Source: Branchiostoma lanceolatum | Taxonomy: Eukaryota > Chordata > Leptocardii > Amphioxiformes > Branchiostomatidae | DNA length: 64,000 bases | Direction: 5' to 3' | Assembly: GCF_035083965.1 (NCBI RefSeq) | Contig: NC_089738.1 | Span: forward strand, 14,782,734-14,846,733 | Shown: positions 13,901-28,900 of the stretch, one piece after another | Layout: every line of letters begins with the position of its first letter | How positions within the stretch are numbered: position 1 is the first letter of the stretch | Notes under the pieces: generated by a model | What the model saw: only the letters and a program-made list of their open reading frames with translations | The model's database searches: none | Told to the model about the DNA's origin: nothing | Made by a program: the position numbers and the translations under genes

Positions 13901-16900
13901 TGCTATTGGTGTGGGCACCAACCTGGACAGCGACCAGCTGCTAGCTATCGCAGGAGATGAGAAGACTCTCCTGTCTCTGGATGATTTCGACAGTCTTCAG
14001 GACTTGACTACTAAGCTGCCCACCATGCTTTGCGACGGTAAGATGCTGACTCTTGTACTTTGATGCATGGGATTCTACATATCTCAAAGAATCTTACCTT
14101 CTGCTGATTCTTGCTGGATTGGTGTCATGTTTGAAACCGTCCCGATTTTTTCCTTTGATATAGTTGGTACCAGCCAGCAAATTGTCGTCTCCATCTGCAT
14201 CACAACTTCGTACGATGTCGCCCTTCTGAACGCCAATTCCAGCGCTTCCACGGCACTTTTCCAGCAAGTTGTTCAAGCGGTAAGAACCCAGCATTTCTCC
14301 ATTGAACATTGAGTTTGTATACCAGAGCGGTATACTTGAGATTGCTGTGTCGTTACATCTTTGCTGTAAGCCAAGCGAAGAATTGCTGAGGCTGAGCACG
14401 ATTTCAGTTCGATTTCTGCTTCTTACCCTGTTTAAGACCATCTTCTCCATGGATTAACAGGTCACGACTACCTTTACGAGCAGTGCTGCTGGGGTAGCAG
14501 CCATTCAACCCATTGGCTTCGCACCTGGGTAAGTAACTCCTTCTCTTGGAATGGCGCAAGGTCCAAAACAACCATGCCACTACACAAACGTCCGTGAAAA
14601 CGCTCGGCATATGGTAGTTTAGAGCCTGACAGGTCTTCTTTTGAACGTGTATCCGTTTCTCTTCTAGCTGCGGAGGAGGCGTAGTTTCGACCGTACAATG
14701 TGCCGTTGCTCCCTTCGCCCTGGACACTGTTTCCGACACCTTCCAGAATCTACAGGTCAACTTTGGAGACTTGACTATTGATCCTGCACAAACTACCGTT
14801 GTATCTGCTGGTAAGTCTACATGGCATGGCCAATCTTCTTTTCTCTATCTTTCAACTCTTAGATGAGAAGTTTACATGCTGCCATTTTGCTAACTTGTTG
14901 GTCTTCCCTTTCATATCCACTTGCTACAGCCACAAGAACGACCATCATTGTCACAGTGGAGCTGACTCTCACCTACACCGAGGACTTGCAAGATACCTCG
15001 TCACAGACCTATGTCGACTTGAGTGTGACCATCGAAAATGCGGTAGGTTCATCTGTCTTTAGCCGATGTTGAGCAATGTTTCCCACGGACATCCCTTCTT
15101 GCATAGTTCAAGCTCCTTCACTGAAAGCTTTGCACGGTCCTAAGTGGTCGACAGTCAGCCCAAAGATAAGGAGATGGAGTGTGCTTGATAGCCATTGTGC
15201 TAGTAAAGAGCATCCGTCTTGACATCTTTTTCAGATACTGCAAGTATTTTCGGCCAACCCAGCAGACATCCAGTCGGTGTCCATCACGTCAGTGGCCCCC
15301 GGGTAAGATTAAAAGTCTTGATGTAATTCAGCTTTGTTTTCATCAACTAATTCGCCTATCTATATATATCTACGCCAAGCCAAGTCGCTCAGCGCACTGC
15401 TTTTTGATGTCGACTTTACTTGCAATGCTTTTAGACCTTGGACACAAGAAAAAAAGGTTCCGTGCATCATACTCTCCTTTCCTTTCCTCTTTGCAGAGCG
15501 TCCGCAACAAGCACGTCAGTGACCGTGAGTGTGGTGACGCTAGGAGCAAATGTCGACGCCACCACCCGAGTCATCATCAATACCACAGCGGCGGGAGTGC
15601 AGCTTGGAAACTTGCCTGTAGTGTCATCTACCGTTGGCGATACTAGTATGTTGACACTACTATTGCCGCTGGGCTGACGTCGTTTTTCTCCATCATTCTT
15701 TTCTTGCTGTCATGTTCTTGCAGATATGGCTGCCTTGTAACTTCTTTCTTTTCAATCTCTAGTTCCTCCATGTTCGGCAGTAGCAGACATTGTCTTCGTT
15801 GTGGATGGCACTGGTAGCGTCGGCTTGGAGAACTTCGAGCGAATGAAGACCTTCATCGGGCAGATGCTTGCCTTCTTGGATATCGGAGAAAACGCCGTTC
15901 GCGTCTCTATCGTTCAGTATGCAGCCCAAGCGCGCACAGAATTCTTCCTTGACCAGTTCTACGACCTCCAGGATGCGCAAGATGCAGTGGCTGCTATTGA
16001 GTATATGGGCGGCTACACGCTGACGGGTAAGGCCATCGACTTCGCCACTCGTCTGCACTTCGACGTGAGGAAGGGCGCGCGAGCCGACGTGACCAAGATA
16101 GCCGTCGTCATCACCGACGGCATATCCCAGGACGACGTCAAGCGTCCTGCTCGGAGAATGCGCCAGGCCGGAATCGTCACCATTGCTATTGGTGTGGGCA
16201 CCAACCTGGACAGCGACCAGCTGCTAGCTATCGCAGGAGATGAGAAGACTCTCCTATCTCTGGATGATTTCGACAGACTTCAGGACTTGACTACTAAGCT
16301 GCCCACCATGCTTTGCGACGGTAAGATGCTGACTCTTGTACTGTGATGCATGGGATTGTACATATCTCAAAGAACCTTACCTTCTGCTGATTCTTGCTGG
16401 ATTGGTGTCATGTTTGAAACCGTCCCGATTTTTTCCTTTGATATAGTTGGTACCAGCCAGCAAATTGTCGTCTCCATCTGCATCACAACTTCGTACGATG
16501 TCGCCCTTCTGAACGCCAATTCCAGCGCTTCCACGGCACTTTTCCAGCAAGTTGTTCAAGCGGTAAGAACCCAGCATTTCTCCATTGAACATTGAGTTTG
16601 TATACCAGAGCGGTATACTTGAGATTGCTGTGTCGTTACATCTTTGCTGTAAGCCAAGCGAAGAATTGCTGAGGCTGAGCACGATTTCAGTTCGATTTCT
16701 GCTTCTTACCCTGTTTAAGACCATCTTCTCCATGGATTAACAGGTCACGACTACCTTTACGAGCAGTGCTGCTGGGGTAGCAGCCATTCAACCCATTGGC
16801 TTCGCACCTGGGTAAGTAACTCCTTCTCTTGGAATGGCGCAAGGTCCAAAACAACCATGCCACTACACAAACGTCCGTGAAAACGCTCGGCATATGGTAG

Positions 16901-19900
16901 TTTAGAGCCTGACAGGTCTTCTTTTGAACGTGTATCCGTTTCTCTTCTAGCTGCGGAGGAGGCGTAGTTTCGACCGTACAATGTGCCGTTGCTCCCTTCG
17001 CCCTGGACACTGTTTCCGACACCTTCCAGAATCTACAGGTCAACTTTGGAGACTTGACTATTGATCCTGCACAAACTACCGTTGTATCTGCTGGTAAGTC
17101 TACATGGCATGGCCAATCTTCTTTTCTCTATCTTTCAACTCTTAGATGAGAAGTTTACATGCTGCCATTTTGCTAACTTGTTGGTCTTCCCTTTCATATC
17201 CACTTGCTACAGCCACAAGAACGACCATCATTGTCACAGTGGAGCTGACTCTCACCTACACCGAGGACTTGCAAGATACCTCGTCACAGACCTATGTCGA
17301 CTTGAGTGTGACCATCGAAAATGCGGTAGGTTCATCTGTCTTTAGCCGATGTTGAGCAATGTTTCCCACGGACATCCCTTCTTGCATAGTTCAAGCTCCT
17401 TCACTGAAAGCTTTGCACGGTCCTAAGTGGTCGACAGTCAGCCCAAAGATAAGGAGATGGAGTGTGCTTGATAGCCATTGTGCTAGTAAAGAGCATCCGT
17501 CTTGACATCTTTTTCAGATACTGCAAGTATTTTCGGCCAACCCAGCAGACATCCAGTCGGTGTCCATCACGTCAGTGGCCCCCGGGTAAGATTAAAAGTC
17601 TTGATGTAATTCAGCTTTGTTTTCATCAACTAATTCGCCTATCTATATATATCTACGCCAAGCCAAGTCGCTCAGCGCACTGCTTTTTGATGTCGACTTT
17701 ACTTGCAATGCTTTTAGACCTTGGACACAAGAAAAAAAGGTTCCGTGCATCATACTCTCCTTTCCTTTCCTCTTTGCAGAGCGTCCGCAACAAGCACGTC
17801 AGTGACCGTGAGTGTGGTGACGCTAGGAGCAAATGTCGACGCCACCACCCGAGTCATCATCAATACCACAGCGGCGGGAGTGCAGCTTGGAAACTTGCCT
17901 GTAGTGTCATCTACCGTTGGCGATACTAGTATGTTGACACTACTATTGCCGCTGGGCTGACGTCGTTTTTCTCCATCATTCTTTTCTTGCTGTCATGTTC
18001 TTGCAGATATGGCTGCCTTGTAACTTCTTTCTTTTCAATCTCTAGTTCCTCCATGTTCGGCAGTAGCAGACATTGTCTTCGTTGTGGATGGCACTGGTAG
18101 CGTCGGCTTGGAGAACTTCGAGCGAATGAAGACCTTCATCGGGCAGATGCTTGCCTTCTTGGATATCGGAGAAAACGCCGTTCGCGTCTCTATCGTTCAG
18201 TATGCAGCCCAAGCGCGCACAGAATTCTTCCTTGACCAGTTCTACGACCTCCAGGATGCGCAAGATGCAGTGGCTGCTATTGAGTATATGGGCGGCTACA
18301 CGCTGACGGGTAAGGCCATCGACTTCGCCACTCGTCTGCACTTCGACGTGAGGAAGGGCGCGCGAGCCGACGTGACCAAGATAGCCGTCGTCATCACCGA
18401 CGGCATATCCCAGGACGACGTCAAGCGTCCTGCTCGGAGAATGCGCCAGGCCGGAATCGTCACCATTGCTATTGGTGTGGGCACCAACCTGGACAGCGAC
18501 CAGCTGCTAGCTATCGCAGGAGATGAGAAGACTCTCCTATCTCTGGATGATTTCGACAGACTTCAGGACTTGACTACTAAGCTGCCCACCATGCTTTGCG
18601 ACGGTAAGATGCTGACTCTTGTACTGTGATGCATGGGATTGTACATATCTCAAAGAACCTTACCTTCTGCTGATTCTTGCTGGATTGGTGTCATGTTTGA
18701 AACCGTCCCGATTTTTTCCTTTGATATAGTTGGTACCAGCCAGCAAATTGTCGTCTCCATCTGCATCACAACTTCGTACGATGTCGCCCTTCTGAACGCC
18801 AATTCCAGCGCTTCCACGGCACTTTTCCAGCAAGTTGTTCAAGCGGTAAGAACCCAGCATTTCTCCATTGAACATTGAGTTTGTATACCAGAGCGGTATA
18901 CTTTAGATTGCTGTGTCGTTACATCTTTGCTGTAAGCCAAGCGAAGAATTGCTGAGGCTGAGCACGATTTCAGTTCGATTTCTGCTTCTTACCCTGTTTA
19001 AGACCATCTTCTCCATGGATTAACAGGTCACGACTACCTTTACGAGCAGTGCTGCTGGGGTAGCAGCCATTCAACCCATTGGCTTCGCACCTGGGTAAGT
19101 AACTCCTTCTCTTGGAATGGCGCAAGGTCCAAAACAACCATGCCACTACACAAACGTCCGTGAAAACGCTCGGCATATGGTAGTTTAGAGCCTGGCAGGT
19201 CTTCTTTTGAATGTATGTCTGTTTCTCTTCTAGCTGCGGAGAAGGCGTAGTTTGGACCGTACAATGTGCCGTTGCTCCCTTCGCCCTGGACACTGTTTCC
19301 GACACCTTCCAGAATCTACAGGTCAACTTTGGAGACTTGACTATTGATCCTGCACAAACTACCGTTGTATCTGCTGGTAAGTCTACATGGCATGGCCAAT
19401 CTTCTTTTCTCTATCTTTCAACTCTTAGATGAGAAGTTTACATGCTGCCATTTTGCTAACTTGTTGGTCTTCCCTTTCATATCCACTTGCTACAGCCACA
19501 AGAACGACCATCATTGTCACAGTGGAGCTGACTCTCACCTACACCGAGGACTTGCAAGATACCTCGTCACAGACCTATGTCGACTTGAGTGTGACCATCG
19601 AAAATGCGGTAGGTTCATCTGTCTTTAGCCGATGTTGAGCAATGTTTCCCACGGACATCCCTTCTTGCATAGTTCAAGCTCCTTCACTGAAAGCTTTGCA
19701 CGGTCCTAAGTGGTCGACAGTCAGCCCAAAGATAAGGAGATGGAGTGTGCTTGATAGCCATTGTGCTAGTAAAGAGCATCCGTCTTGACATCTTTTTCAG
19801 ATACTGCAAGTATTTTCGGCCAACCCAGCAGACATCCAGTCGGTGTCCATCACGTCAGTGGCCCCCGGGTAAGATTAAAAGTCTTGATGTAATTCAGCTT

Positions 19901-22900
19901 TGTTTTCATCAACTAATTCGCCTATCTATATATATCTACGCCAAGCCAAGTCGCTCAGCGCACTGCTTTTTGATGTCGACTTTACTTGCAATGCTTTTAG
20001 ACCTTGGACACAAGAAAAAAAGGTTCCGTGCATCATACTCTCCTTTCCTTTCCTCTTTGCAGAGCGTCCGCAACAAGCACGTCAGTGACCGTGAGTGTGG
20101 TGACGCTAGGAGCAAATGTCGACGCCACCACCCGAGTCATCATCAATACCACAGCGGCGGGAGTGCAGCTTGGAAACTTGCCTGTAGTGTCATCTACCGT
20201 TGGCGATACTAGTATGTTGACACTACTATTGCCGCTGGGCTGACGTCGTTTTTCTCCATCATTCTTTTCTTGCTGTCATGTTCTTGCAGATATGGCTGCC
20301 TTGTAACTTCTTTCTTTTCAATCTCTAGTTCCTCCATGTTCGGCAGTAGCAGACATTGTCTTCGTTGTGGATGGCACTGGTAGCGTCGGCTTGGAGAACT
20401 TCGAGCGAATGAAGACCTTCATCGGGCAGATGCTTGCCTTCTTGGATATCGGAGAAAACGCCGTTCGCGTCTCTATCGTTCAGTATGCAGCCCAAGCGCG
20501 CACAGAATTCTTCCTTGACCAGTTCTACGACCTCCAGGATGCGCAAGATGCAGTGGCTGCTATTGAGTATATGGGCGGCTACACGCTGACGGGTAAGGCC
20601 ATCGACTTCGCCACTCGTCTGCACTTCGACGTGAGGAAGGGCGCGCGAGCCGACGTGACCAAGATAGCCGTCGTCATCACCGACGGCATATCCCAGGACG
20701 ACGTCAAGCGTCCTGCTCGGAGAATGCGCCAGGCCGGAATCGTCACCATTGCTATTGGTGTGGGCACCAACCTGGACAGCGACCAGCTGCTAGCTATCGC
20801 AGGAGATGAGAAGACTCTTCTATCTCTGGATGATTTCGACAGACTTCAGGACTTGACTACTAAGCTGCCCACCATGCTTTGCGACGGTAAGATGCTGACT
20901 CTTGTACTGTGATGCATGGGATTCTACATATCTTAAAGAACCTTACCTTCTGCTGATTCTTGCTGGATTGGTGTCATGTTTGAAACCGTCCCGATTTTTT
21001 CCTTTGATATAGTTGGTACCAGCCAGCAAATTGTCGTCTCCATCTGCATCACAACTTCGTACGATGTCGCCCTTCTGAACGCCAATTCCAGCGCTTCCAC
21101 GGCACTTTTCCAGCAAGTTGTTCAAGCGGTAAGAACCCAGCATTTCTCCATTGAACATTGAGTTTGTATACCAGAGCGGTATACTTTAGATTGCTGTGTC
21201 GTTACATCTTTGCTGTAAGCCAAGCGAAGAATTGCTGAGGCTGAGCACGATTTCAGTTCGATTTCTGCTTCTTACCCTGTTTAAGACCATCTTCTCCATG
21301 GATTAACAGGTCACGACTACCTTTACGAGCAGTGCTGCTGGGGTAGCAGCCATTCAACCCATTGGCTTCGCACCTGGGTAAGTAACTCCTTCTCTTGGAA
21401 TGGCGCAAGGTCCAAAACAACCATGCCACTACACAAACGTCCGTGAAAACGCTCGGCATATGGTAGTTTAGAGCCTGACAGGTCTTCTTTTGAACGTGTG
21501 TCCGTTTCTCTTCTAGCTGCGGAGGAGGCGTAGTTTCGACCGTACAATGTGCCGTTGCTCCCTTCGCCCTGGACACTGTTTCCGACACCTTCCAGAATCT
21601 ACAGGTCAACTTTGGAGACTTGACTATTGATCCTGCACAAACTACCGTTGTATCTGCTGGTAAGTCTACATGGCATGGCCAATCTTCTTTTCTCTATCTT
21701 TCAACTCTTAGATGAGAAGTTTACATGCTGCCATTTTGCTAACTTGTTGGTCTTCCCTTTCATATCCACTTGCTACAGCCACAAGAACGACCATCATTGT
21801 CACAGTGGAGCTGACTCTCACCTACACCGAGGACTTGCAAGATACCTCGTCACAGACCTATGTCGACTTGAGTGTGACCATCGAAAATGCGGTAGGTTCA
21901 TCTGTCTTTAGCCGATGTTGAGCAATGTTTCCCACGGACATCCCTTCTTGCATAGTTCAAGCTCCTTCACTGAAAGCTTTGCACGGTCCGAAGTGGTCGA
22001 CAGTCAGCCCAAAGATAAGGAGATGGAGTGTGCTTGATAGCCATTGTGCTAGTAAAGAGCATCCGTCTTGACATCTTTTTCAGATACTGCAAGTATTTTC
22101 GGCCAACCCAGCAGACATCCAGTCGGTGTCCATCACGTCAGTGGCCCCCGGGTAAGATTAAAAGTCTTGATGTAATTCAGCTTTGTTCTCATCAACTAAT
22201 TCGCCTATCTATATATATCTACGCCAAGCCAAGTCGCTCAGCGCACTGCTTTTTGATGTCGACTTTACTTGCAATGCTTTTAGACCTTGGACACAAGAAA
22301 AAAAGGTTCCGTGCATCATACTCTCCTTTCCTTTCCTCTTTGCAGAGCGTCCGCAACAAGCACGTCAGTGACCGTGAGTGTGGTGACGCTAGGAGCAAAT
22401 GTCGACGCCACCACCCGAGTCATCATCAATACCACAGCGGCGGGAGTGCAGCTTGGAAACTTGCCTGTAGTGTCATCTACCGTTGGCGATACTAGTATGT
22501 TGACACTACTATTGCCGCTGGGCTGACGTCGTTTTTCTCCATCATTCTTTTCTTGCTGTCATGTTCTTGCAGATATGGCTGCCTTGTAACTTCTTTCTTT
22601 TCAATCTCTAGTTCCTCCATGTTCGGCAGTAGCAGACATTGTCTTTGTTGTGGATGGCACTGGTAGCGTCGGCTTGGAGAACTTCGAGCGAATGAAGACC
22701 TTCATCGGGCAGATGCTTGCCTTCTTGGATATCGGAGAAAACGCCGTTCGCGTCTCTATCGTTCAGTATGCAGCCCAAGCGCGCACAGAATTCTTCCTTG
22801 ACCAGTTCTACGACCTCCAGGATGCGCAAGATGCAGTGGCTGCTATTGAGTATATGGGCGGCTACACGCTGACGGGTAAGGCCATCGACTTCGCCACTCG

Positions 22901-25900
22901 TCTGCACTTCGACGTGAGGAAGGGCGCGCGAGCCGACGTGACCAAGATAGCCGTCGTCATCACCGACGGCATATCCCAGGACGACGTCAAGCGTCCTGCT
23001 CGGAGAATGCGCCAGGCCGGAATCGTCACCATTGCTATTGGTGTGGGAACCAACCTGGATAGCGACCAGCTGCTAGCTATCGCAGGAGATGAGAAGACTC
23101 TCCTGTCTCTGGATGATTTCGACAGACTTCAGGACTTGACTACTAAGCTGCCCACCATGCTTTGCGACGGTAAGATGCTGACTCTTGTACTTTGATGCAT
23201 GGGATTCTACATGTCTCAAAGAATCTTACCTTCTGCTGATTCTTGCTGGATTGGTGTCATGTTTGAAACCGTCCCGATTTTTTCCTTTGATATAGTTGGT
23301 ACCAGCCAGCAAATTGTCGTCTCCATCTGCATCACAACTTCGTACGATGTCGCCCTTCTGAACGCCAATTCCAGCGCTTCCACGGCACTTTTCCAGCAAG
23401 TTGTTCAAGCGGTAAGAACCCAGCATTTCTTCATTGAACATTGAGTTTGTATACCAGAGCGGTATACTTTAGATTGCTGTGTCGTTACATCTTTGCTGTA
23501 AGCCAAGCGAAGAATTGCTGAGGCTGAGCACGATTTCAGTTCGATTTCTGCTTCTTACCCTGTTTAAGACCATCTTCTCCATGGATTAACAGGTCACGAC
23601 TACCTTTACGAGCAGTGCTGCTGGGGTAGCAGCCATTCAACCCATTGGCTTCGCACCTGGGTAAGTAACTCCTTCTCTTGGAATGGCGCAAGGTCCAAAA
23701 CAACCATGCCACTACACAAACGTCCGTGAAAACGCTCGGCATATGGTAGTTTAGAGCCTGACAGGTCTTCTTTTGAATGTATATCCGTTTCTCTTCTAGC
23801 TGCGGAGAAGGCGTAGTTTCGACCGTACAATGTGCCGTTGCTCCCTTCGCCCTGGACACTGTTTCCGACACCTTCCAGAATCTACAGGTCAACTTTGGAG
23901 ACTTGACTATTGATCCTGCACAAACTACCGTTGTATCTGCTGGTAAGTCTACATGGCATGGCCAATCTTCTTTTCTCTATCTTTCAACTCTTAGATGAGA
24001 AGTTTACATGCTTCCATTTTGCTAACTTGTTGGTCTTCCCTTTCATATCCACTTGCTACAGCCACAAGAACGACCATCATTATCACAGTGGAGCTGACTC
24101 TCACCTACACCGAGGACTTGCAAGATACCTCGTCACAGACCTATGTCGACTTGAGTGTGACCATCGAAAACGCGGTAGGTTCATCTGTCTTTAGCCGATG
24201 TTGAGCAATGTTTCCCACGGACATCCCTTCTTGCATAGTTCAAGCTCCTTCACTGAAAGCTTTGCACGGTCCGAAGTGGTCGACAGTCAGCCCAAAGATA
24301 AGGAGCTTGAGTGTGCTTGATAGCCATTGTGCTAGTAAAGAGCATCCGTCTTGACATCTTTTTCAGATACTGCAAGTATTTTCGGCCAACCCAGCAAACA
24401 TCCAGTCGGTGTCCATCACGTCAGTGGCCCCCGGGTAAGATTAAAAGTCTTGATGTAATTCAGCTTTGTTTTCATCAACTAGTTCGCCTATCTATATATA
24501 TCTACGCCAAGCCAAGTCGCTCAGCGCACTGCTTTTTGATGTCGACTTTACTTGCAATGCTTTTAGACCTTGGACACAAGAAAAAAAGGTTCCGTGCATC
24601 ATACTCTCCTTTCCTTTCCTCTTTGCAGAGCGTCCGCAACAAGCACGTCAGTGACCGTGAGTGTGGTGACGCTAGGAGCAAATGTCGACGCCACCACCCG
24701 AGTCATCATCAATACCACAGCGGCGGGAGTGCAGCTTGGAAACTTGCCTGTAGTGTCATCTACCGTTGGCGATACTAGTATGTTGACACTACTATTGCCG
24801 CTGGGCTGACGTCGTTTTTCTCCATCATTCTTTTCTTGCTGTCATGTTCTTGCAGATATGGCTGCCTTGTAACTTCTTTCTTTTCAATCTCTAGTTCCTC
24901 CATGTTCGGCAGTAGCAGACATTGTCTTCGTTGTGGATGGCACTGGTAGCGTCGGCTTGGAGAACTTCGAGCGAATGAAGACCTTCATCGGGCAGATGCT
25001 TGCCTTCTTGGATATCGGAGAAAACGCCGTTCGCGTCTCTATCGTTCAGTATGCAGCCCAAGCGCGCACAGAATTCTTCCTTGACCAGTTCTACGACCTC
25101 CAGGATGCGCAAGATGCAGTGGCTGCTATTGAGTATATGGGCGGCTACACGCTGACGGGTAAGGCCATCGACTTCGCCACTCGTCTGCACTTCGACGTGA
25201 GGAAGGGCGCGCGAGCCGACGTGACCAAGATAGCCGTCGTCATCACCGACGGCATATCCCAGGACGACGTCAAGCGTCCTGCTCGGAGAATGCGCCAGGC
25301 CGGAATCGTCACCATTGCTATTGGTGTGGGCACCAACCTGGACAGCGACCAGCTGCTAGCTATCGCAGGAGATGAGAAGACTCTCCTATCTCTGGATGAT
25401 TTCGACAGACTTCAGGACTTGACTACTAAGCTGCCCACCATGCTTTGCGACGGTAAGATGCTGACTCTTGTACTGTGATGCATGGGATTGTACATATCTC
25501 AAAGAACCTTACCTTCTGCTGATTCTTGCTGGATTGGTGTCATGTTTGAAACCGTCCCGATTTTTTCCTTTGATATAGTTGGTACCAGCCAGCAAATTGT
25601 CGTCTCCATCTGCATCACAACTTCGTACGATGTCGCCCTTCTGAACGCCAATTCCAGCGCTTCCACGGCACTTTTCCAGCAAGTTGTTCAAGCGGTAAGA
25701 ACCCAGCATTTCTCCATTGAACATTGAGTTTGTATACCAGAGCGGTATACTTTAGATTGCTGTGTCGTTACATCTTTGCTGTAAGCCAAGCGAAGAATTG
25801 CTGAGGCTGAGCACGATTTCAGTTCGATTTCTGCTTCTTACCCTGTTTAAGACCATCTTCTCCATGGATTAACAGGTCACGACTACCTTTACGAGCAGTG

Positions 25901-28900
25901 CTGCTGGGGTAGCAGCCATTCAACCCATTGGCTTCGCACCTGGGTAAGTAACTCCTTCTCTTGGAATGGCGCAAGGTCCAAAACAACCATGCCACTACAC
26001 AAACGTCCGTGAAAACGCTCGGCATATGGTAGTTTAGAGCCTGGCAGGTCTTCTTTTGAATGTATGTCTGTTTCTCTTCTAGCTGCGGAGAAGGCGTAGT
26101 TTGGACCGTACAATGTGCCGTTGCTCCCTTCGCCCTGGACACTGTTTCCGACACCTTCCAGAATCTACAGGTCAACTTTGGAGACTTGACTATTGATCCT
26201 GCACAAACTACCGTTGTATCTGCTGGTAAGTCTACATGGCATGGCCAATCTTCTTTTCTCTATCTTTCAACTCTTAGATGAGAAGTTTACATGCTGCCAT
26301 TTTGCTAACTTGTTGGTCTTCCCTTTCATATCCACTTGCTACAGCCACAAGAACGACCATCATTGTCACAGTGGAGCTGACTCTCACCTACACCGAGGAC
26401 TTGCAAGATACCTCGTCACAGACCTATGTCGACTTGAGTGTGACCATCGAAAATGCGGTAGGTTCATCTGTCTTTAGCCGATGTTGAGCAATGTTTCCCA
26501 CGGACATCCCTTCTTGCATAGTTCAAGCTCCTTCACTGAAAGCTTTGCACGGTCCTAAGTGGTCGACAGTCAGCCCAAAGATAAGGAGATGGAGTGTGCT
26601 TGATAGCCATTGTGCTAGTAAAGAGCATCCGTCTTGACATCTTTTTCAGATACTGCAAGTATTTTCGGCCAACCCAGCAGACATCCAGTCGGTGTCCATC
26701 ACGTCAGTGGCCCCCGGGTAAGATTAAAAGTCTTGATGTAATTCAGCTTTGTTTTCATCAACTAATTCGCCTATCTATATATATCTACGCCAAGCCAAGT
26801 CGCTCAGCGCACTGCTTTTTGATGTCGACTTTACTTGCAATGCTTTTAGACCTTGGACACAAGAAAAAAAGGTTCCGTGCATCATACTCTCCTTTCCTTT
26901 CCTCTTTGCAGAGCGTCCGCAACAAGCACGTCAGTGACCGTGAGTGTGGTGACGCTAGGAGCAAATGTCGACGCCACCACCCGAGTCATCATCAATACCA
27001 CAGCGGCGGGAGTGCAGCTTGGAAACTTGCCTGTAGTGTCATCTACCGTTGGCGATACTAGTATGTTGACACTACTATTGCCGCTGGGCTGACGTCGTTT
27101 TTCTCCATCATTCTTTTCTTGCTGTCATGTTCTTGCAGATATGGCTGCCTTGTAACTTCTTTCTTTTCAATCTCTAGTTCCTCCATGTTCGGCAGTAGCA
27201 GACATTGTCTTCGTTGTGGATGGCACTGGTAGCGTCGGCTTGGAGAACTTCGAGCGAATGAAGACCTTCATCGGGCAGATGCTTGCCTTCTTGGATATCG
27301 GAGAAAACGCCGTTCGCGTCTCTATCGTTCAGTATGCAGCCCAAGCGCGCACAGAATTCTTCCTTGACCAGTTCTACGACCTCCAGGATGCGCAAGATGC
27401 AGTGGCTGCTATTGAGTATATGGGCGGCTACACGCTGACGGGTAAGGCCATCGACTTCGCCACTCGTCTGCACTTCGACGTGAGGAAGGGCGCGCGAGCC
27501 GACGTGACCAAGATAGCCGTCGTCATCACCGACGGCATATCCCAGGACGACGTCAAGCGTCCTGCTCGGAGAATGCGCCAGGCCGGAATCGTCACCATTG
27601 CTATTGGTGTGGGCACCAACCTGGACAGCGACCAGCTGCTAGCTATCGCAGGAGATGAGAAGACTCTTCTATCTCTGGATGATTTCGACAGACTTCAGGA
27701 CTTGACTACTAAGCTGCCCACCATGCTTTGCGACGGTAAGATGCTGACTCTTGTACTGTGATGCATGGGATTCTACATATCTTAAAGAACCTTACCTTCT
27801 GCTGATTCTTGCTGGATTGGTGTCATGTTTGAAACCGTCCCGATTTTTTCCTTTGATATAGTTGGTACCAGCCAGCAAATTGTCGTCTCCATCTGCATCA
27901 CAACTTCGTACGATGTCGCCCTTCTGAACGCCAATTCCAGCGCTTCCACGGCACTTTTCCAGCAAGTTGTTCAAGCGGTAAGAACCCAGCATTTCTCCAT
28001 TGAACATTGAGTTTGTATACCAGAGCGGTATACTTTAGATTGCTGTGTCGTTACATCTTTGCTGTAAGCCAAGCGAAGAATTGCTGAGGCTGAGCACGAT
28101 TTCAGTTCGATTTCTGCTTCTTACCCTGTTTAAGACCATCTTCTCCATGGATTAACAGGTCACGACTACCTTTACGAGCAGTGCTGCTGGGGTAGCAGCC
28201 ATTCAACCCATTGGCTTCGCACCTGGGTAAGTAACTCCTTCTCTTGGAATGGCGCAAGGTCCAAAACAACCATGCCACTACACAAACGTCCGTGAAAACG
28301 CTCGGCATATGGTAGTTTAGAGCCTGACAGGTCTTCTTTTGAACGTGTGTCCGTTTCTCTTCTAGCTGCGGAGGAGGCGTAGTTTCGACCGTACAATGTG
28401 CCGTTGCTCCCTTCGCCCTGGACACTGTTTCCGACACCTTCCAGAATCTACAGGTCAACTTTGGAGACTTGACTATTGATCCTGCACAAACTACCGTTGT
28501 ATCTGCTGGTAAGTCTACATGGCATGGCCAATCTTCTTTTCTCTATCTTTCAACTCTTAGATGAGAAGTTTACATGCTGCCATTTTGCTAACTTGTTGGT
28601 CTTCCCTTTCATATCCACTTGCTACAGCCACAAGAACGACCATCATTGTCACAGTGGAGCTGACTCTCACCTACACCGAGGACTTGCAAGATACCTCGTC
28701 ACAGACCTATGTCGACTTGAGTGTGACCATCGAAAATGCGGTAGGTTCATCTGTCTTTAGCCGATGTTGAGCAATGTTTCCCACGGACATCCCTTCTTGC
28801 ATAGTTCAAGCTCCTTCACTGAAAGCTTTGCACGGTCCTAAGTGGTCGACAGTCAGCCCAAAGATAAGGAGCTTGAGTGTGCTTGATAGCCATTGTGCTA

